From the NCBI GenBank assembly GCA_016185435.1, contig JACPNN010000007.1, positions 1 to 64,000 of the forward strand: DNA of 64,000 nt, read 5' to 3'. Below, in pieces: positions 1-8,654 of the stretch. The position numbers and the translations under genes are program-made. The DNA is from Candidatus Aenigmatarchaeota archaeon (GTDB lineage: Archaea > Aenigmatarchaeota > Aenigmatarchaeia > QMZP01). The notes below the pieces were generated by a model. The model searched no databases, was not told the DNA's origin, and worked only from the letters and a program-made list of their open reading frames with translations. How positions within the stretch are numbered: the first letter of the stretch is position 1; every line of letters begins with the position of its first letter.

Positions 1-1
1 C

Positions 2-133
2 GGCACCACTCCCAGCAAAATCGGCAGGATTAAGTTTATATCTCCCAAAGATGAATACCATCTTGGGAGTAGGCTCATTCTACTCCCCATCCTAATCACC
101 CTCTTAATATTGTTGTCGAGGGATAATTTTTAG
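2..133 (+). CDS. C-terminal end of a possible membrane protein (partial)
   Basis: A frame is open from the left edge to a TAG stop and encodes 43 residues ending in a hydrophobic run (LILLPILITLLILL) and a short charged tail. This looks like the last membrane helix of a protein that begins outside the window. No family is recognised. The short length makes it uncertain. Confidence 0.3.
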   Translation, partial: GTTPSKIGRIKFISPKDEYHLGSRLILLPILITLLILLSRDNF

Positions 134-157
134 ACACGCTCCCGGAAGAATATACCT

Positions 158-430
158 ATGGCTTCATTGCTTGCATACAACGGCAAGGATTATGTAACTC
201 CTGACCCTGAAAAAGTGGCAGATGCCGACCAAAGATTTTGGAGCGTGAGCATTGGAAAAATTTATCTGGTTGAGGCTAATCATGTGCTGGAAGATGCAGA
301 AGGCGTTAAACATTCCATTGCAATAAGGAATAATTATGGGGGATTTCAATTCTACGGCGCACATTTTTTCAAACCCGTTCCCGACAGCGATTCTACGCAG
401 GCTACGCCTTCTGGCATTTCTTTGATATGA
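158..430 (+). CDS. small hypothetical protein
   Basis: A 90-aa frame with ordinary amino-acid composition and a mixed aromatic/charged pattern (for example FWSVSIGKIYLVEANHVL). There are no membrane segments and no recognised motif. No convincing ribosome binding site or TATA box precedes the ATG, so it may be a fragment. It converges on the methyltransferase gene that follows. Confidence 0.35.
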   Translation: MASLLAYNGKDYVTPDPEKVADADQRFWSVSIGKIYLVEANHVLEDAEGVKHSIAIRNNYGGFQFYGAHFFKPVPDSDSTQATPSGISLI

Positions 431-480
431 ATCATCCGTGAAAGAAATAAGAAACGGATGAGAATAGGCAAGAGCATATA

Positions 481-1227
481 TCAGGCTGATCCCGTCTGCC
501 TCTGCCTCAGCACCTCGAACATCACTATGCCTGCCGCGACTGCGGCATTCAGGGAGGATAGCCTGCCTTTCATGGGAATCCTGACCAGATGGTCGCATTT
601 CTTCCTGATTACAGGCGAGATGCCTTCCCCCTCCGAGCCTATCACAAGGCAAACCGGTATTGAATAGTCAGGCCCTGTAAATATTTTCTGGCCGCCGGAA
701 TCAAGGCCGAAAATCCACAGGCCCTGTTTCTTAAGCTCTTCAAGGGTGTGTATCAGATTGTTGACCTGGCATACAGGAACGTATTCAATGGCACCCGAAG
801 ATGCCTTGACAGCTGTTTCTGTCAGAGGGGAGGCATGCCTCCTGGGGATTATCAGCCCGTGGCAGCCTGCCGCATCCGCATTCCTTATTATAGAGCCGAG
901 GTTATAGGGGTCCTCAATCCTGTCAAGCATGACAAAGAAAGGCTTTTCCTTTCTCTGCGAGGCCGACAGGAAAAGGTCATTGACAGAGGCGTAAGTGATT
1001 GGCTCGACAGATGCAACTACTCCCTGATGCTTGTCAGTCCCTGCCATCCTGTCAAGGCTCTTCCTTTCTGTGAATGTGTATCTGGTTTTGCTTTTCCTGC
1101 ACAGATCCAGAATCTCTGAAACCCTGCTGTCCTTCTCGATTGATCTGAAAAGAAAGATTTCCTCTATCATTCTTCCTGCCCTCAGGGCTTCCACTATGGG
1201 ATTCCTTCCAAAGATAATGCTCTTCAT
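481..1227 (-). CDS. SpoU/TrmH-family 2'-O-ribose RNA methyltransferase (RlmB-like)
   Basis: A 248-aa protein with the TrmH-family layout. The N-terminal substrate-binding part (FGRNPIVEAL near residue 5) is followed by the knotted SPOUT domain with its signature motifs: LDRIEDPYNLGSIIRNADAAG, IGSEGEGIS and a terminal IPMKGRLSSLNAAVAAGI. These form the SAM-binding knot and the catalytic Arg/Asn sites, so 2'-O-methylation of rRNA or tRNA is the expected reaction. The ATG at 1227 is chosen because a longer frame would run into the tRNA directly upstream. The exact target base cannot be read from sequence; RlmB-like (23S G2251) is the closest pattern. Confidence 0.88.
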   Translation of the reverse strand: MKSIIFGRNPIVEALRAGRMIEEIFLFRSIEKDSRVSEILDLCRKSKTRYTFTERKSLDRMAGTDKHQGVVASVEPITYASVNDLFLSASQRKEKPFFVMLDRIEDPYNLGSIIRNADAAGCHGLIIPRRHASPLTETAVKASSGAIEYVPVCQVNNLIHTLEELKKQGLWIFGLDSGGQKIFTGPDYSIPVCLVIGSEGEGISPVIRKKCDHLVRIPMKGRLSSLNAAVAAGIVMFEVLRQRQTGSA

Positions 1228-1231
1228 CCAG

Positions 1232-1341
1232 TGCCTCTGGCGAGGATCGAACTCGCGACCCCCAGATATCTCACAGCATGCGCTCAACACTCATAACGAT
1301 GCGTTATGAGTCTGGTGCTCTGACCGCTGAGCTACAGAGGC
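1232..1341 (-). tRNA. tRNA with CAT anticodon (elongator Met, or Ile2), containing an intron
   Basis: On the minus strand the acceptor arm GCCTCTG pairs with CAGAGGC, followed by discriminator A. The D arm is GCTC/GAGC, the anticodon stem CCAGA/TCTGG with loop CTCATAA, and the T arm GCGAG-TTCGATC-CTCGC. Exons are about 1305-1341 and 1232-1267. The 37-nt insertion at 1268-1304 sits at the canonical archaeal position 37/38. No CCA is encoded. Elongator Met and the agmatidine-modified Ile-CAT tRNA share the CTCATAA loop and cannot be separated with certainty; elongator Met is favoured because introns are common there. Confidence 0.9.
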
Positions 1342-1455
1342 GGTTCAATATTTTTGGATGTCTTGATATTAATTGGTGTTAAGTCCAATTCTTGTTGGCT
1401 CGCAATAGTCCAAATCTGCGATTTGGGAAATTATTAGAAATAACGGGCGGGTGTC

Positions 1456-1713
1456 TTACTCTCTCCTTGCCTTTTGTTCAGCAATTATTCTTTCGAAATC
1501 TGCTCTTGACCTAATAGAATCATATATGTTGTTAACTTCCTCTTCCCTCAGAGCTACAAGGTAATCTGTTGGAAACCGATGTACAAAATGACCACTGACT
1601 AAATCAACATTATACATTCTTTTTCCTCCTAGAGAACTATCCGTTGTCCAAGTCTCTTGTCTGAGAGTATTTCCATCTTCTAAATTCTTTTTGCGTGCAA
1701 CATAATTTGACAT
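1456..1713 (-). CDS. small hypothetical soluble protein
   Basis: 85 aa, charged and rich in Arg and Glu at the C-terminus, with no membrane segment. A GGTGA ribosome binding site lies seven bases before the ATG and a TTTAAATA box lies further upstream, which supports a real gene. No family is recognised. Confidence 0.55.
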   Translation of the reverse strand: MSNYVARKKNLEDGNTLRQETWTTDSSLGGKRMYNVDLVSGHFVHRFPTDYLVALREEEVNNIYDSIRSRADFERIIAEQKARRE

Positions 1714-1852
1714 TTCAATTCACCTTACATAGAGTTATAACAACACATATTTAAATCTTTCGATTGTTGACTACTATTAAGATATAACAATACAATTTTC
1801 ACTGAATGAGATGGTTCAGGGCCGATATAGCTGCTTTGGATTCAGCATGCAT

Positions 1853-3610
1853 TCAGGTATTCCCTATGGCCGGCATCTCTTTTGGGTATTCGGATACAAT
1901 GCCTGCAAGGCCGGCCTTGATGTTGCCTACAAGATAAAAGCTTCCTGTGACAAGTATCAGGTCTTCCTCTGCTGCTTGTTTTTTCGCAAAGGCAAGGGCT
2001 TCCATAAAATCCACCTCGATCTTGATTTTCTCCTTTGAGGTTATGCATGAAGCAAGACTCTCTGGATTGCATGCCCTGTAAGAATTGGCCTTCGTCAATA
2101 CAATCAGGCCTGATTCCTTTTCAAGAAGACTTAACATCTTCCTGCAGTTCTTGTCCTTCATTATGCTTACGACAGAAATGAGCCTTTTGAACCTGAAACC
2201 CTTTATTGAGTTCAATAAAGCTGATACAGCAACTGGATTGTGCGCGCCGTCGAATATTATTCTCCTGCCGGCCATTTCACAGACCTCAAACCTTCCCGGG
2301 ATGAAGGAATTTTCCAGGCCTTCCTTTATTTTTCCAATGTTTGTTTTCAGGCCAAACCTGCTCTTTAATACTTCAATGACCCTTATCGCAAGCCCTGCAT
2401 TATTAAGCTGGTAGCTGCCTTTCATCCGGAGCGTAATATTGCGGCCTCTGTAAAAAAAACCTGCTGCGCAATCCCTAAATGAGATGCCTCTGATATTGGC
2501 TGGCCCGAAGATCTCGGACTTTGTTTTTCCAGCCGCCTTGCATATGACTTCCAATGCCTTTCCACTGCAGGCTGTTATCACAGGCCTGCCATCCTTTATT
2601 ATCCCTGCCTTTTCCCATGCAATCTTCTCTATTGTCCTACCCAGTATGCCTTCATGCTCAAGGGAAACATTGGTTATTACGGAAACCAGCGGCATGGCAA
2701 CATTTGTCGCATCGAGCCTGCCGCCCAGCCCTGCCTCTATCACGGCAAAATCGACCTTCTGCTGCGAGAAATATTCAAAGGCCATTGCAGTGATGAACTC
2801 GAAAAACGTCAGGCTGAGGTTCAGCGACTGTATTTTTCTGAAGAGCTTCCATGCCTCGCCTCTGCCTATCTGCCTGCCGTTTATTGATATCCTTTCCCTG
2901 AAATCAATCAGATGCGGGCTCATATACAGCCCTGTCTTGTAGCCGTGAGATTGAAGGATGGAAGCTGTCATCACTGATGTGCTTCCTTTCCCGTTGGTGC
3001 CTGCGATGTGTATGCATTTTATTTTTTCCTGCGGACTTCCCAGCATTTTGACTGCCTGCCTCATCATACCCAAGGAATACGCGTCCTTGAACCGCTGCAG
3101 GCTGAAAAGATAGCTTACCATTTCCGTGTAATTCTGCGGCAAAAGCCTGACGATCTGTTTGCCGCTGCATTTCTCCAGAAGGTCCTGTATCCGAAGGCCT
3201 GATGCAGGATGCACAAGATCAGGGCTGATCTCTGCGAGAGGCAGCAGGACAAAAAGCCTTTCATGAAGCATCGGGTGCGGTATCTTCAGGTTTTTCCTGT
3301 CCACTATCTCATCGCCATAGAAAAGTATGTCCAGATCTATCGCTCTTGGCCCGTATCTCAGCCCCTTCTTTCTTCCCAAACTCTTTTCAATCCCTGACAA
3401 GAAATCGAGAAGCTTCAATGCCGAAAGGCTTGTCTCTGCCTGCAGGGCCGCGTTATAGAACCATGGCTGGTTCTCATAATACATGGGCTCTGTTTCGTAT
3501 AGTCGGGACACTTTTCCGACAACGCATTTCCTGCCTATGAGCCTGATGGCGGCCTTTATGTTTTTCCCCCTGTCGCCAATATTCGATCCCAGACCTATGT
3601 GGACTTTCAT
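1853..3610 (-). CDS. folK-folC: HPPK-folylpolyglutamate/dihydrofolate synthase fusion
   Basis: A 585-aa two-domain enzyme. Residues 1 to about 150 are 6-hydroxymethyl-7,8-dihydropterin pyrophosphokinase, with LGSNIGDR at the start, YNAAL and the metal-binding RYGPRAIDLDILFYG and IPHPMLHER. From about residue 165 the protein is FolC, a Mur-ligase-type ATPase: P-loop HIAGTNGKGSTS, SPHL, then GLGGRLDATNV and FDGAHNP. The first domain activates the pterin for FolP. The second adds glutamate to dihydropteroate or folate. It is the last gene of a folP-folB-folK::folC operon, 30 nt after folB. The fusion lets one mRNA supply consecutive late steps. No frameshift is seen between domains. Confidence 0.93.
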   Translation of the reverse strand: MKVHIGLGSNIGDRGKNIKAAIRLIGRKCVVGKVSRLYETEPMYYENQPWFYNAALQAETSLSALKLLDFLSGIEKSLGRKKGLRYGPRAIDLDILFYGDEIVDRKNLKIPHPMLHERLFVLLPLAEISPDLVHPASGLRIQDLLEKCSGKQIVRLLPQNYTEMVSYLFSLQRFKDAYSLGMMRQAVKMLGSPQEKIKCIHIAGTNGKGSTSVMTASILQSHGYKTGLYMSPHLIDFRERISINGRQIGRGEAWKLFRKIQSLNLSLTFFEFITAMAFEYFSQQKVDFAVIEAGLGGRLDATNVAMPLVSVITNVSLEHEGILGRTIEKIAWEKAGIIKDGRPVITACSGKALEVICKAAGKTKSEIFGPANIRGISFRDCAAGFFYRGRNITLRMKGSYQLNNAGLAIRVIEVLKSRFGLKTNIGKIKEGLENSFIPGRFEVCEMAGRRIIFDGAHNPVAVSALLNSIKGFRFKRLISVVSIMKDKNCRKMLSLLEKESGLIVLTKANSYRACNPESLASCITSKEKIKIEVDFMEALAFAKKQAAEEDLILVTGSFYLVGNIKAGLAGIVSEYPKEMPAIGNT

Positions 3611-3640
3611 TGCCGGCAGTTCCTTTCAGATAATTGCGCG

Positions 3641-3997
3641 CTAGGCTTTTTCAAGAGAGGCTTCTATGGCCGCATAATCTGCGCTGTCCAGAGCCCTCAT
3701 TTTCCTTGCCTTCACCCTGACCTTTTCGCAGTTGCAGTTTGAAAGGATGTATTCAGCGATGAAAACAGAAAAATATTCGAGCAGGATGAATTCCCTGCCT
3801 TCAGCCAGGTTTTTAATGTCCGTTGATAGCCTTGAATAATCAATGGCATCTTTGATGGAATTGGACCTGGCTGCAATTGAGATGTCTGCGTATATCATGA
3901 TGTCCACAGACACAGGCTGCTTTTCTTTTCTTTCTTCTGCTGTTACGCCTATATTGCATTCCAGCTTCAGGTTCCTGACGATGATTTTGCCCATCAT
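3641..3997 (-). CDS. folB: dihydroneopterin aldolase
   Basis: 118 aa of the FolB/FolX tunnelling fold. It makes 6-hydroxymethyldihydropterin for the HPPK domain encoded just downstream. The motif NIGVTAEERKEKQPV near the start carries the conserved Glu, and KARKMRAL near the end carries the catalytic Lys. IDYSRL matches the family's DY motif. The start is placed at an ATG whose first four bases (ATGA) overlap the folP stop codon, implying translational coupling. A bacterial-type FolB is not the usual archaeal solution (methanogens use MptD). Confidence 0.9.
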   Translation of the reverse strand: MMGKIIVRNLKLECNIGVTAEERKEKQPVSVDIMIYADISIAARSNSIKDAIDYSRLSTDIKNLAEGREFILLEYFSVFIAEYILSNCNCEKVRVKARKMRALDSADYAAIEASLEKA

Positions 3998-4821
3998 GCC
4001 GCCCTCGCCACTGCATCGGCTATTGCCACAGCTTTCTTGCATTCCTTCACATCATGCACCCTCACAATGTTCGCGCCATTGATGACCGATATTGCGCAGG
4101 ACGCTATTGTCCCTTCAAGCCTTTCTGAAGGCGCGCCTCCGGCAATGCTTCCGATGAAGGATTTCCTTGAGGGGCCCACCATCACAGGCCTCCCGAGCTT
4201 TGTGAATGCGTGAAGGTTTCTGATGATGGAAATGTTGTGCCCTGCTGTCTTCCCGAAGCCAAGGCCCGGGTCAATTATGATTTTATCTATGCCTAATTCG
4301 CTTGCCTTTTCCAGCCTTACTTCGAAAAAATCAAATATCTCTTTTATGACGTTTTCGTAGGCAGGGCTGAGCTGCATGTCCCTTGGCCTGCCCTTCATAT
4401 GCATGAGTACAGCAGCGACGCCGTGGCGCGAGACCACATCAGCCATCACTTCGCTGGCCAGCCCTGTTATGTCATTGACGACGTCTGCCCCGAGGGATAT
4501 GCATTCCTCTGCCACCTCTGGCTTGCATGTGTCTATGGAGATGGGGACATCTGCCTGTTTTCTTATTGACTGTATTACAGGCTTCACCCTCCTTAGCTCT
4601 TCCTCGGCAGAAACAGGCTCGCTTCCCGGCCTGCTTGACTCGCCTCCAATATCGATTATGTCAGCCCCGTCGGCCACAAGCTGCTTCGCATGTTCTATGG
4701 CCTTTTTTTCCTCCATGAACAGGCCCCCGTCGGAGAAGGAGTCCGGAGTCACATTAAGGACGCCGCAGATGTATGTTTTTTTGAAATCGAATACAGTGTT
4801 TCCTATCCTCATGGGCTTCAT
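3994..4821 (-). CDS. folP: dihydropteroate synthase
   Basis: 275-aa TIM-barrel enzyme joining p-aminobenzoate to the activated pterin. Visible family motifs are GVLNVTPDSFSDGG (both substrate loops), DIGGESSRPGS, SIDTCKPEV, NDITG, IIDPGLGFGKT, GPSRKSFIG and the terminal RVHDV. All catalytic positions appear intact. The ATG used here is preceded by AAGGA; a GTG nine codons upstream is an alternative. It is the first gene of the folate operon. Confidence 0.93.
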   Translation of the reverse strand: MKPMRIGNTVFDFKKTYICGVLNVTPDSFSDGGLFMEEKKAIEHAKQLVADGADIIDIGGESSRPGSEPVSAEEELRRVKPVIQSIRKQADVPISIDTCKPEVAEECISLGADVVNDITGLASEVMADVVSRHGVAAVLMHMKGRPRDMQLSPAYENVIKEIFDFFEVRLEKASELGIDKIIIDPGLGFGKTAGHNISIIRNLHAFTKLGRPVMVGPSRKSFIGSIAGGAPSERLEGTIASCAISVINGANIVRVHDVKECKKAVAIADAVARAA

Positions 4822-5023
4822 AGAGCCGTTCCTTATGGCCAGAGCCACGCTTGCCTGAGATAATTGGTCAGCTGTGTTTAATAACTTCGTGGATAGTTTT
4901 GGCTTATGCGAATTACGCCTGAATCATATCAGTTGCTCCATGCCGGCTTGCTCATGAAGCAAAGGAATGGCTCTGATTGCCGCTTTTGGCAGTATTTATT
5001 CCCATGCCGACAAAATCTTCCAC

Positions 5024-7639
5024 ATGGATGTCCAGATTCTTGACACAGACTACATGCTTGTCAATGGGAGGCCTGTAATCAGGTTTTTTGGAAGAGGCGA
5101 TGATGGGAAATCCGTGTGCGTCTTCCATGAGGGCTTCCTCCCTTATTTCTATGCATACGGCTGTGATGAAAAGCGATTGAAGGAGGAACCGGATGTCTAT
5201 AAAATTGAGAGGATGAAAAGGAAGATTGTGGGCAATAGAAATGAGACAGATGTTTTCAAGGTGACGCTTTTTAACCCTGTGAAGGTCCCGGAAATAAGGG
5301 AGAGGCTGATGCAGGGCGGCATAGAGGTTTTTGAGGCTGACATACTTTTCAAGTACAGGTTTATGGCGGACAGGGGGCTGGCAGGCTTTGACTGGATAAG
5401 CGTGCCGGATACGAACGGCATAGGGACCGACAGCGTGAAGGTGGACAGAAAAGTGAAGATTGGTGAAATCAAAATTGCCAGGAAAGACAAGGATGCCCAG
5501 CTGAGATATCTTGCCTTTGACATCGAATGCGTATCAGGAACCGGCGGCGTTCCTGAGGCTTCAAAGGATCCTGTACTGATGATATCTGTTGTATTTAGCG
5601 AAGAGCATAAAGGAAAAGATGGGATGCTGCTGAGCACGAGGCAGGGGAAAAACATCCTGAGTTTTGAGTCAGAGGCTGAGATGCTTGAGAATTTTATAGA
5701 TATAGTCAATGATTTCGACCCTGATGTCGTCACGGCCTTCAATGGGAATAACTTTGACCTTCCTTATATTCTGGAGAGGATGTCGAAGAATGGTATAAAG
5801 GCATTATTCGGCAGGTGCATGCAAAAGCCGGCAGGCGCAAAAAAGGTTGGAATAAGGTATAAGGTTACCATACCGGGAAGGGTGATGGTTGACAGCTATG
5901 AGATTGTGAAAAAGGATTTCAGCCTGCAGAGGTATGGCCTGGATTTTGTCGCAGAAAGGCTGCTGAAACAGAAGAAGGACAGCGTCAGGAAATCTGAAAT
6001 AGAGAAACTCTGGAAAGGCAGCCAGGAGGAATATGAGAGGCTGGCAAACTATTGCTTGAAGGATTCAAAACTTGCCTTGAACCTGCTTCTCGAGCTTAAC
6101 CTGCTGGAGAAATACATTGCTCTTTCAAAGGTTTCAGGCATACTGCTGCAGGATACTCTCAATGGCGGAGAAACAGCGAGGATTGAGAATTACCTGCTGC
6201 GGGAGTTCAACGAGGAGGGATATATGTTCCCCTCAAAGCCGAAGCACCTTGAAGAGACCGGCCTTACGGGAGGAGAGGTCCTTGAGCCTGCCAAGGGGCT
6301 GCATTCAAATGTGGCTGTCCTTGATTTCAGGAGCATGTACCCGTCCATAATACAGAGCTTCAATATATGCCCCACCACGCTTACAGAGGATAAGGAGAAT
6401 TCACTCGAGACCCCTTCAGGCTCGCGATTTCTGAAATCAGAAATCATGATGGGCATAATCCCAAGGATACTCAAAGAGCTTACGGATGCGAGGCAGACTG
6501 TCAAGAAAGAGCTGAAAAACTGCAGGGATGCAGAGACGAGGAGGCTGTTGAATGCGAAGCAATGGGCGCTGAAGATCCTCGCGAATGCCTTCTATGGGTA
6601 CTTCGGCTACACAAAGAGCAGGCTTTATAACCTTGCCATAGCGAATGCCATAACATCGTGCGGCAGGAAAATCATACTCGATACGAAGGCTGTCATTGAA
6701 AAGGAATTTGATTACAAGGTGGTGTACGGGGATACTGATTCTGTTTTTGTGAGGATACATGATAAAGAGGAATTTGATGATATCGCGGCAGTGACGAAGT
6801 CCATCACAGACAAAGTCAATACAAGGCTTCCTGCGGGCATAGAGCTTGAGTTTGAAAAAATTTTCAAAAGGTTCCTTCCGCTGAGCAAAAAAAGGTATGC
6901 TGCCTGGAAATTCGTCAAGACTGGCGATGGGTGGGTTGAGAGCATAGAGACGAAAGGGATAGAGACTGTAAGAAGGGACTGGTGCGACCTTGTGGGCGTG
7001 GCTGTGATGGATGAGCTCAATATTGTGCTGAAGGAGAATGATAAAAAGAAGGCTGTTGAGTATTTCAGAAAAGTTGTGGAAAAGCTGCTGAAAGGCGAAA
7101 TACCTCTGCAGAACCTTGTCATCACAAAAACAATGACCAAAATGCCGAGGAATTATGCAGGAGTGCAGCCTCATATAGAGGTTGTTAAAAAGATGCAATC
7201 TCGGAACTCTGCTGATGTGCCGGGAATAGGGGACAGGATAGGCTATGTCATCGTGAAGGGCATGCAGATGCTTTCGAAGAGGGCAGAGGATCCTGCATAC
7301 GTCCTTGAGAAGGGGCTGCAGATAGACAGCCATTATTATATTGAGAACCAGCTTCTTCCGCCTTTGGAAAGGCTTTTCGGGGCTATGGGCGTGTCGAAGA
7401 ACGAGCTGCTTGGCAGCGGCAGGCAGGTTGGCCTGCTGGACGTGATCAGAAATCAGGCCAAAATGAAGCAGGAGATAAGGGACGAGGTAAGCATTTCAAA
7501 GGTCACAGGGTTTGTCTGCACTGGATGCAGCAAATCCTATTCGAGGATCCCCTTGATAGGCGTCTGCGAATGCGGCTCAGAATTGCTCTTTTCAACATCT
7601 GAAGGCCCTGCAAAGGCAGCTGTCCTTGAGAATGACTGA
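5024..7639 (+). CDS. polB: family B DNA polymerase with proofreading domain
   Basis: 871 aa. The 3'-5' exonuclease motifs are present: FDIEC (Exo I), FNGNNFDLPYI (Exo II) and YCLKDS (Exo III). The polymerase motifs are DFRSMYPSII (A), KILANAFYGYFGY (B) and YGDTDSVFV (C), with both metal-binding Asp in motif C. A four-Cys zinc-binding tail (CTGCSKSY...CECG) ends the protein. The start is the ATG about 28 nt after a TATTTATT box, fitting a leaderless mRNA; an ATG 19 codons upstream is less likely. With the PolD-type small subunit at 14.1 kb, both archaeal replicative polymerase types are represented. Confidence 0.95.
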   Translation: MDVQILDTDYMLVNGRPVIRFFGRGDDGKSVCVFHEGFLPYFYAYGCDEKRLKEEPDVYKIERMKRKIVGNRNETDVFKVTLFNPVKVPEIRERLMQGGIEVFEADILFKYRFMADRGLAGFDWISVPDTNGIGTDSVKVDRKVKIGEIKIARKDKDAQLRYLAFDIECVSGTGGVPEASKDPVLMISVVFSEEHKGKDGMLLSTRQGKNILSFESEAEMLENFIDIVNDFDPDVVTAFNGNNFDLPYILERMSKNGIKALFGRCMQKPAGAKKVGIRYKVTIPGRVMVDSYEIVKKDFSLQRYGLDFVAERLLKQKKDSVRKSEIEKLWKGSQEEYERLANYCLKDSKLALNLLLELNLLEKYIALSKVSGILLQDTLNGGETARIENYLLREFNEEGYMFPSKPKHLEETGLTGGEVLEPAKGLHSNVAVLDFRSMYPSIIQSFNICPTTLTEDKENSLETPSGSRFLKSEIMMGIIPRILKELTDARQTVKKELKNCRDAETRRLLNAKQWALKILANAFYGYFGYTKSRLYNLAIANAITSCGRKIILDTKAVIEKEFDYKVVYGDTDSVFVRIHDKEEFDDIAAVTKSITDKVNTRLPAGIELEFEKIFKRFLPLSKKRYAAWKFVKTGDGWVESIETKGIETVRRDWCDLVGVAVMDELNIVLKENDKKKAVEYFRKVVEKLLKGEIPLQNLVITKTMTKMPRNYAGVQPHIEVVKKMQSRNSADVPGIGDRIGYVIVKGMQMLSKRAEDPAYVLEKGLQIDSHYYIENQLLPPLERLFGAMGVSKNELLGSGRQVGLLDVIRNQAKMKQEIRDEVSISKVTGFVCTGCSKSYSRIPLIGVCECGSELLFSTSEGPAKAAVLEND

Positions 7640-7642
7640 GTT

Positions 7643-7681
7643 CCATGAGAAATTGGGGTATTCCAATTATGAATTTCATGG
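7643..7681 (+). terminator. long hairpin after polB
   Basis: An imperfect inverted repeat: CCATGAGAAATTGG pairs with CCAATTATGAATTTCATGG around a GGTATT loop. It begins just after the polB stop codon and may be a terminator or mRNA 3'-end structure. It is not followed by a clear T tract. Confidence 0.4.
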
Positions 7682-7757
7682 ATGGGCATTTTAATTTCCT
7701 GTTTTCTTGTGATAATCGATAGCAGTAGACTTTATGATTACTGGAAAGGATTCTGGC

Positions 7758-7790
7758 AGTTGCACATGAAGTTCACGGGTCTCCTTTATT
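7758..7790 (+). repeat. 33-bp direct repeat, copy 1
   Basis: Contains TTGCACATGAAGTTCACGGG followed by TCTCCTTTATT and is identical to the copy at 8609-8641. Both copies contain an ATG opening the reading MKFTGLLY. In this copy that frame meets a TAG directly before the ATG of the LAGLIDADG-like gene and is in phase with it. Confidence 0.9.
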
Positions 7791-7792
7791 AG

Positions 7793-8491
7793 ATGTGGAT
7801 TCATATTATAAAGGGTCTTATGGAAGATTCATATGGTGCCGGGTATGTGTGCGGTGCCCTGTGCTCCCGGGGCTTCATAGTCTGGAATAAAAAATACAGC
7901 AATTACTGCATAGCCCTGGAAACAGGGGATGAGGGGTTTGCAAAGATGTTTTATGAGAATCTGGCAGGGTTCTCGAAAAAGCTGCCGAAGATGGGCCTGA
8001 ATAAGAGACATTATAAAGGGTCTTTGAGACAAACGACGACTGTGAAGTTATGGGGCAAGAAGCATGTGAAACTGCTTGCAGAGAAATGGGGGCTGAGGAC
8101 AGGAAGGGACAGGTGGCAGGTCCCTGAAGCAGCTTTCAGGGATGAGGCGTTTGGGAAGGGATTTTTAAAGGGCTTCTTTGACGGGCGGGGCAATATGCAT
8201 GTGAGGATTTTCAGGGAGAAAGGGACAGGGAAGGTGAAAAAGAGCAGATCGATAAGAATAAGCTCTGTTAATAAAAATGGGATTGAAAGAATAAAAATAT
8301 TGCTGAATCAGGAAGGCATAAAAGCCCTTCTCTACCAGTCGCTTGGGAACACGATAATGGAAATTCATGGGAAGGCAAACCTCCAGCAGTTTGAAGCTGT
8401 TGTCGGTTTTTCAATGCCAGAAAGGCAGGCCATACTTAAAGAGGCCCTTATGCCATTAAGCATTGCAGAAGAGATGAAGGGAGATGAATGA
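7793..8491 (+). CDS. LAGLIDADG-like protein without the catalytic acids
   Basis: 232 aa. Two LAGLIDADG helices can be placed: GYVCGALCSRGFI near residue 18 and GFLKGFFDGRGNM near residue 122, the spacing of a single-chain two-repeat protein. In homing endonucleases the residue before the last Gly of each motif is the metal-binding Asp or Glu; here both are Arg, so DNA cleavage is unlikely. The basic composition agrees with a DNA-binding role. It stands alone, not inside an intron or intein, and is framed by exact 33-bp repeats. An in-frame ATG nine codons upstream is cut off by a TAG, so an earlier, longer start may have been lost. Confidence 0.65.
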   Translation: MWIHIIKGLMEDSYGAGYVCGALCSRGFIVWNKKYSNYCIALETGDEGFAKMFYENLAGFSKKLPKMGLNKRHYKGSLRQTTTVKLWGKKHVKLLAEKWGLRTGRDRWQVPEAAFRDEAFGKGFLKGFFDGRGNMHVRIFREKGTGKVKKSRSIRISSVNKNGIERIKILLNQEGIKALLYQSLGNTIMEIHGKANLQQFEAVVGFSMPERQAILKEALMPLSIAEEMKGDE

Positions 8492-8521
8492 ATGGATATG
8501 ATTCCACTGGAAATAGGGGTT

Positions 8522-8540
8522 GGATTTCATATGGAAATCC
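8522..8540 (+). repeat. perfect 7-bp hairpin
   Basis: GGATTTC-ATATG-GAAATCC lies between the LAGLIDADG-like gene and the second 33-bp repeat. It may terminate the upstream transcript. Confidence 0.45.
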
Positions 8541-8608
8541 GGATGAACCCTTACGCCTTTTGGTTTTCGATGCTCTGAGGCCATATAATTATACTTGGAT
8601 AGTTGATT

Positions 8609-8641
8609 AGTTGCACATGAAGTTCACGGGTCTCCTTTATT
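8609..8641 (+). repeat. 33-bp direct repeat, copy 2
   Basis: Identical to 7758-7790. Here the MKFTGLLY frame continues through TGG where copy 1 has TAG, then ends after 17 codons in the 3' end of the convergent permease gene. Confidence 0.9.
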
Positions 8642-8654
8642 GGATATGGGATTT

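Noticed and set aside
164-652. 162-codon minus-strand open frame
   Set aside because: It overlaps both the hypothetical gene at 158-430 and the methyltransferase's 3' end, is rich in Arg/His/Cys runs typical of an antisense frame, and shows no motif.
6437-7333. 298-codon minus-strand open frame inside polB
   Set aside because: Antisense to a strongly conserved polymerase; its composition mirrors the polB codons.
7766-7792. Read-through or pyrrolysine at the TAG before the LAGLIDADG-like gene
   Set aside because: No pyl genes or other TAG-interrupted genes are seen in the window; a simple nonsense change or start at the following ATG is enough.
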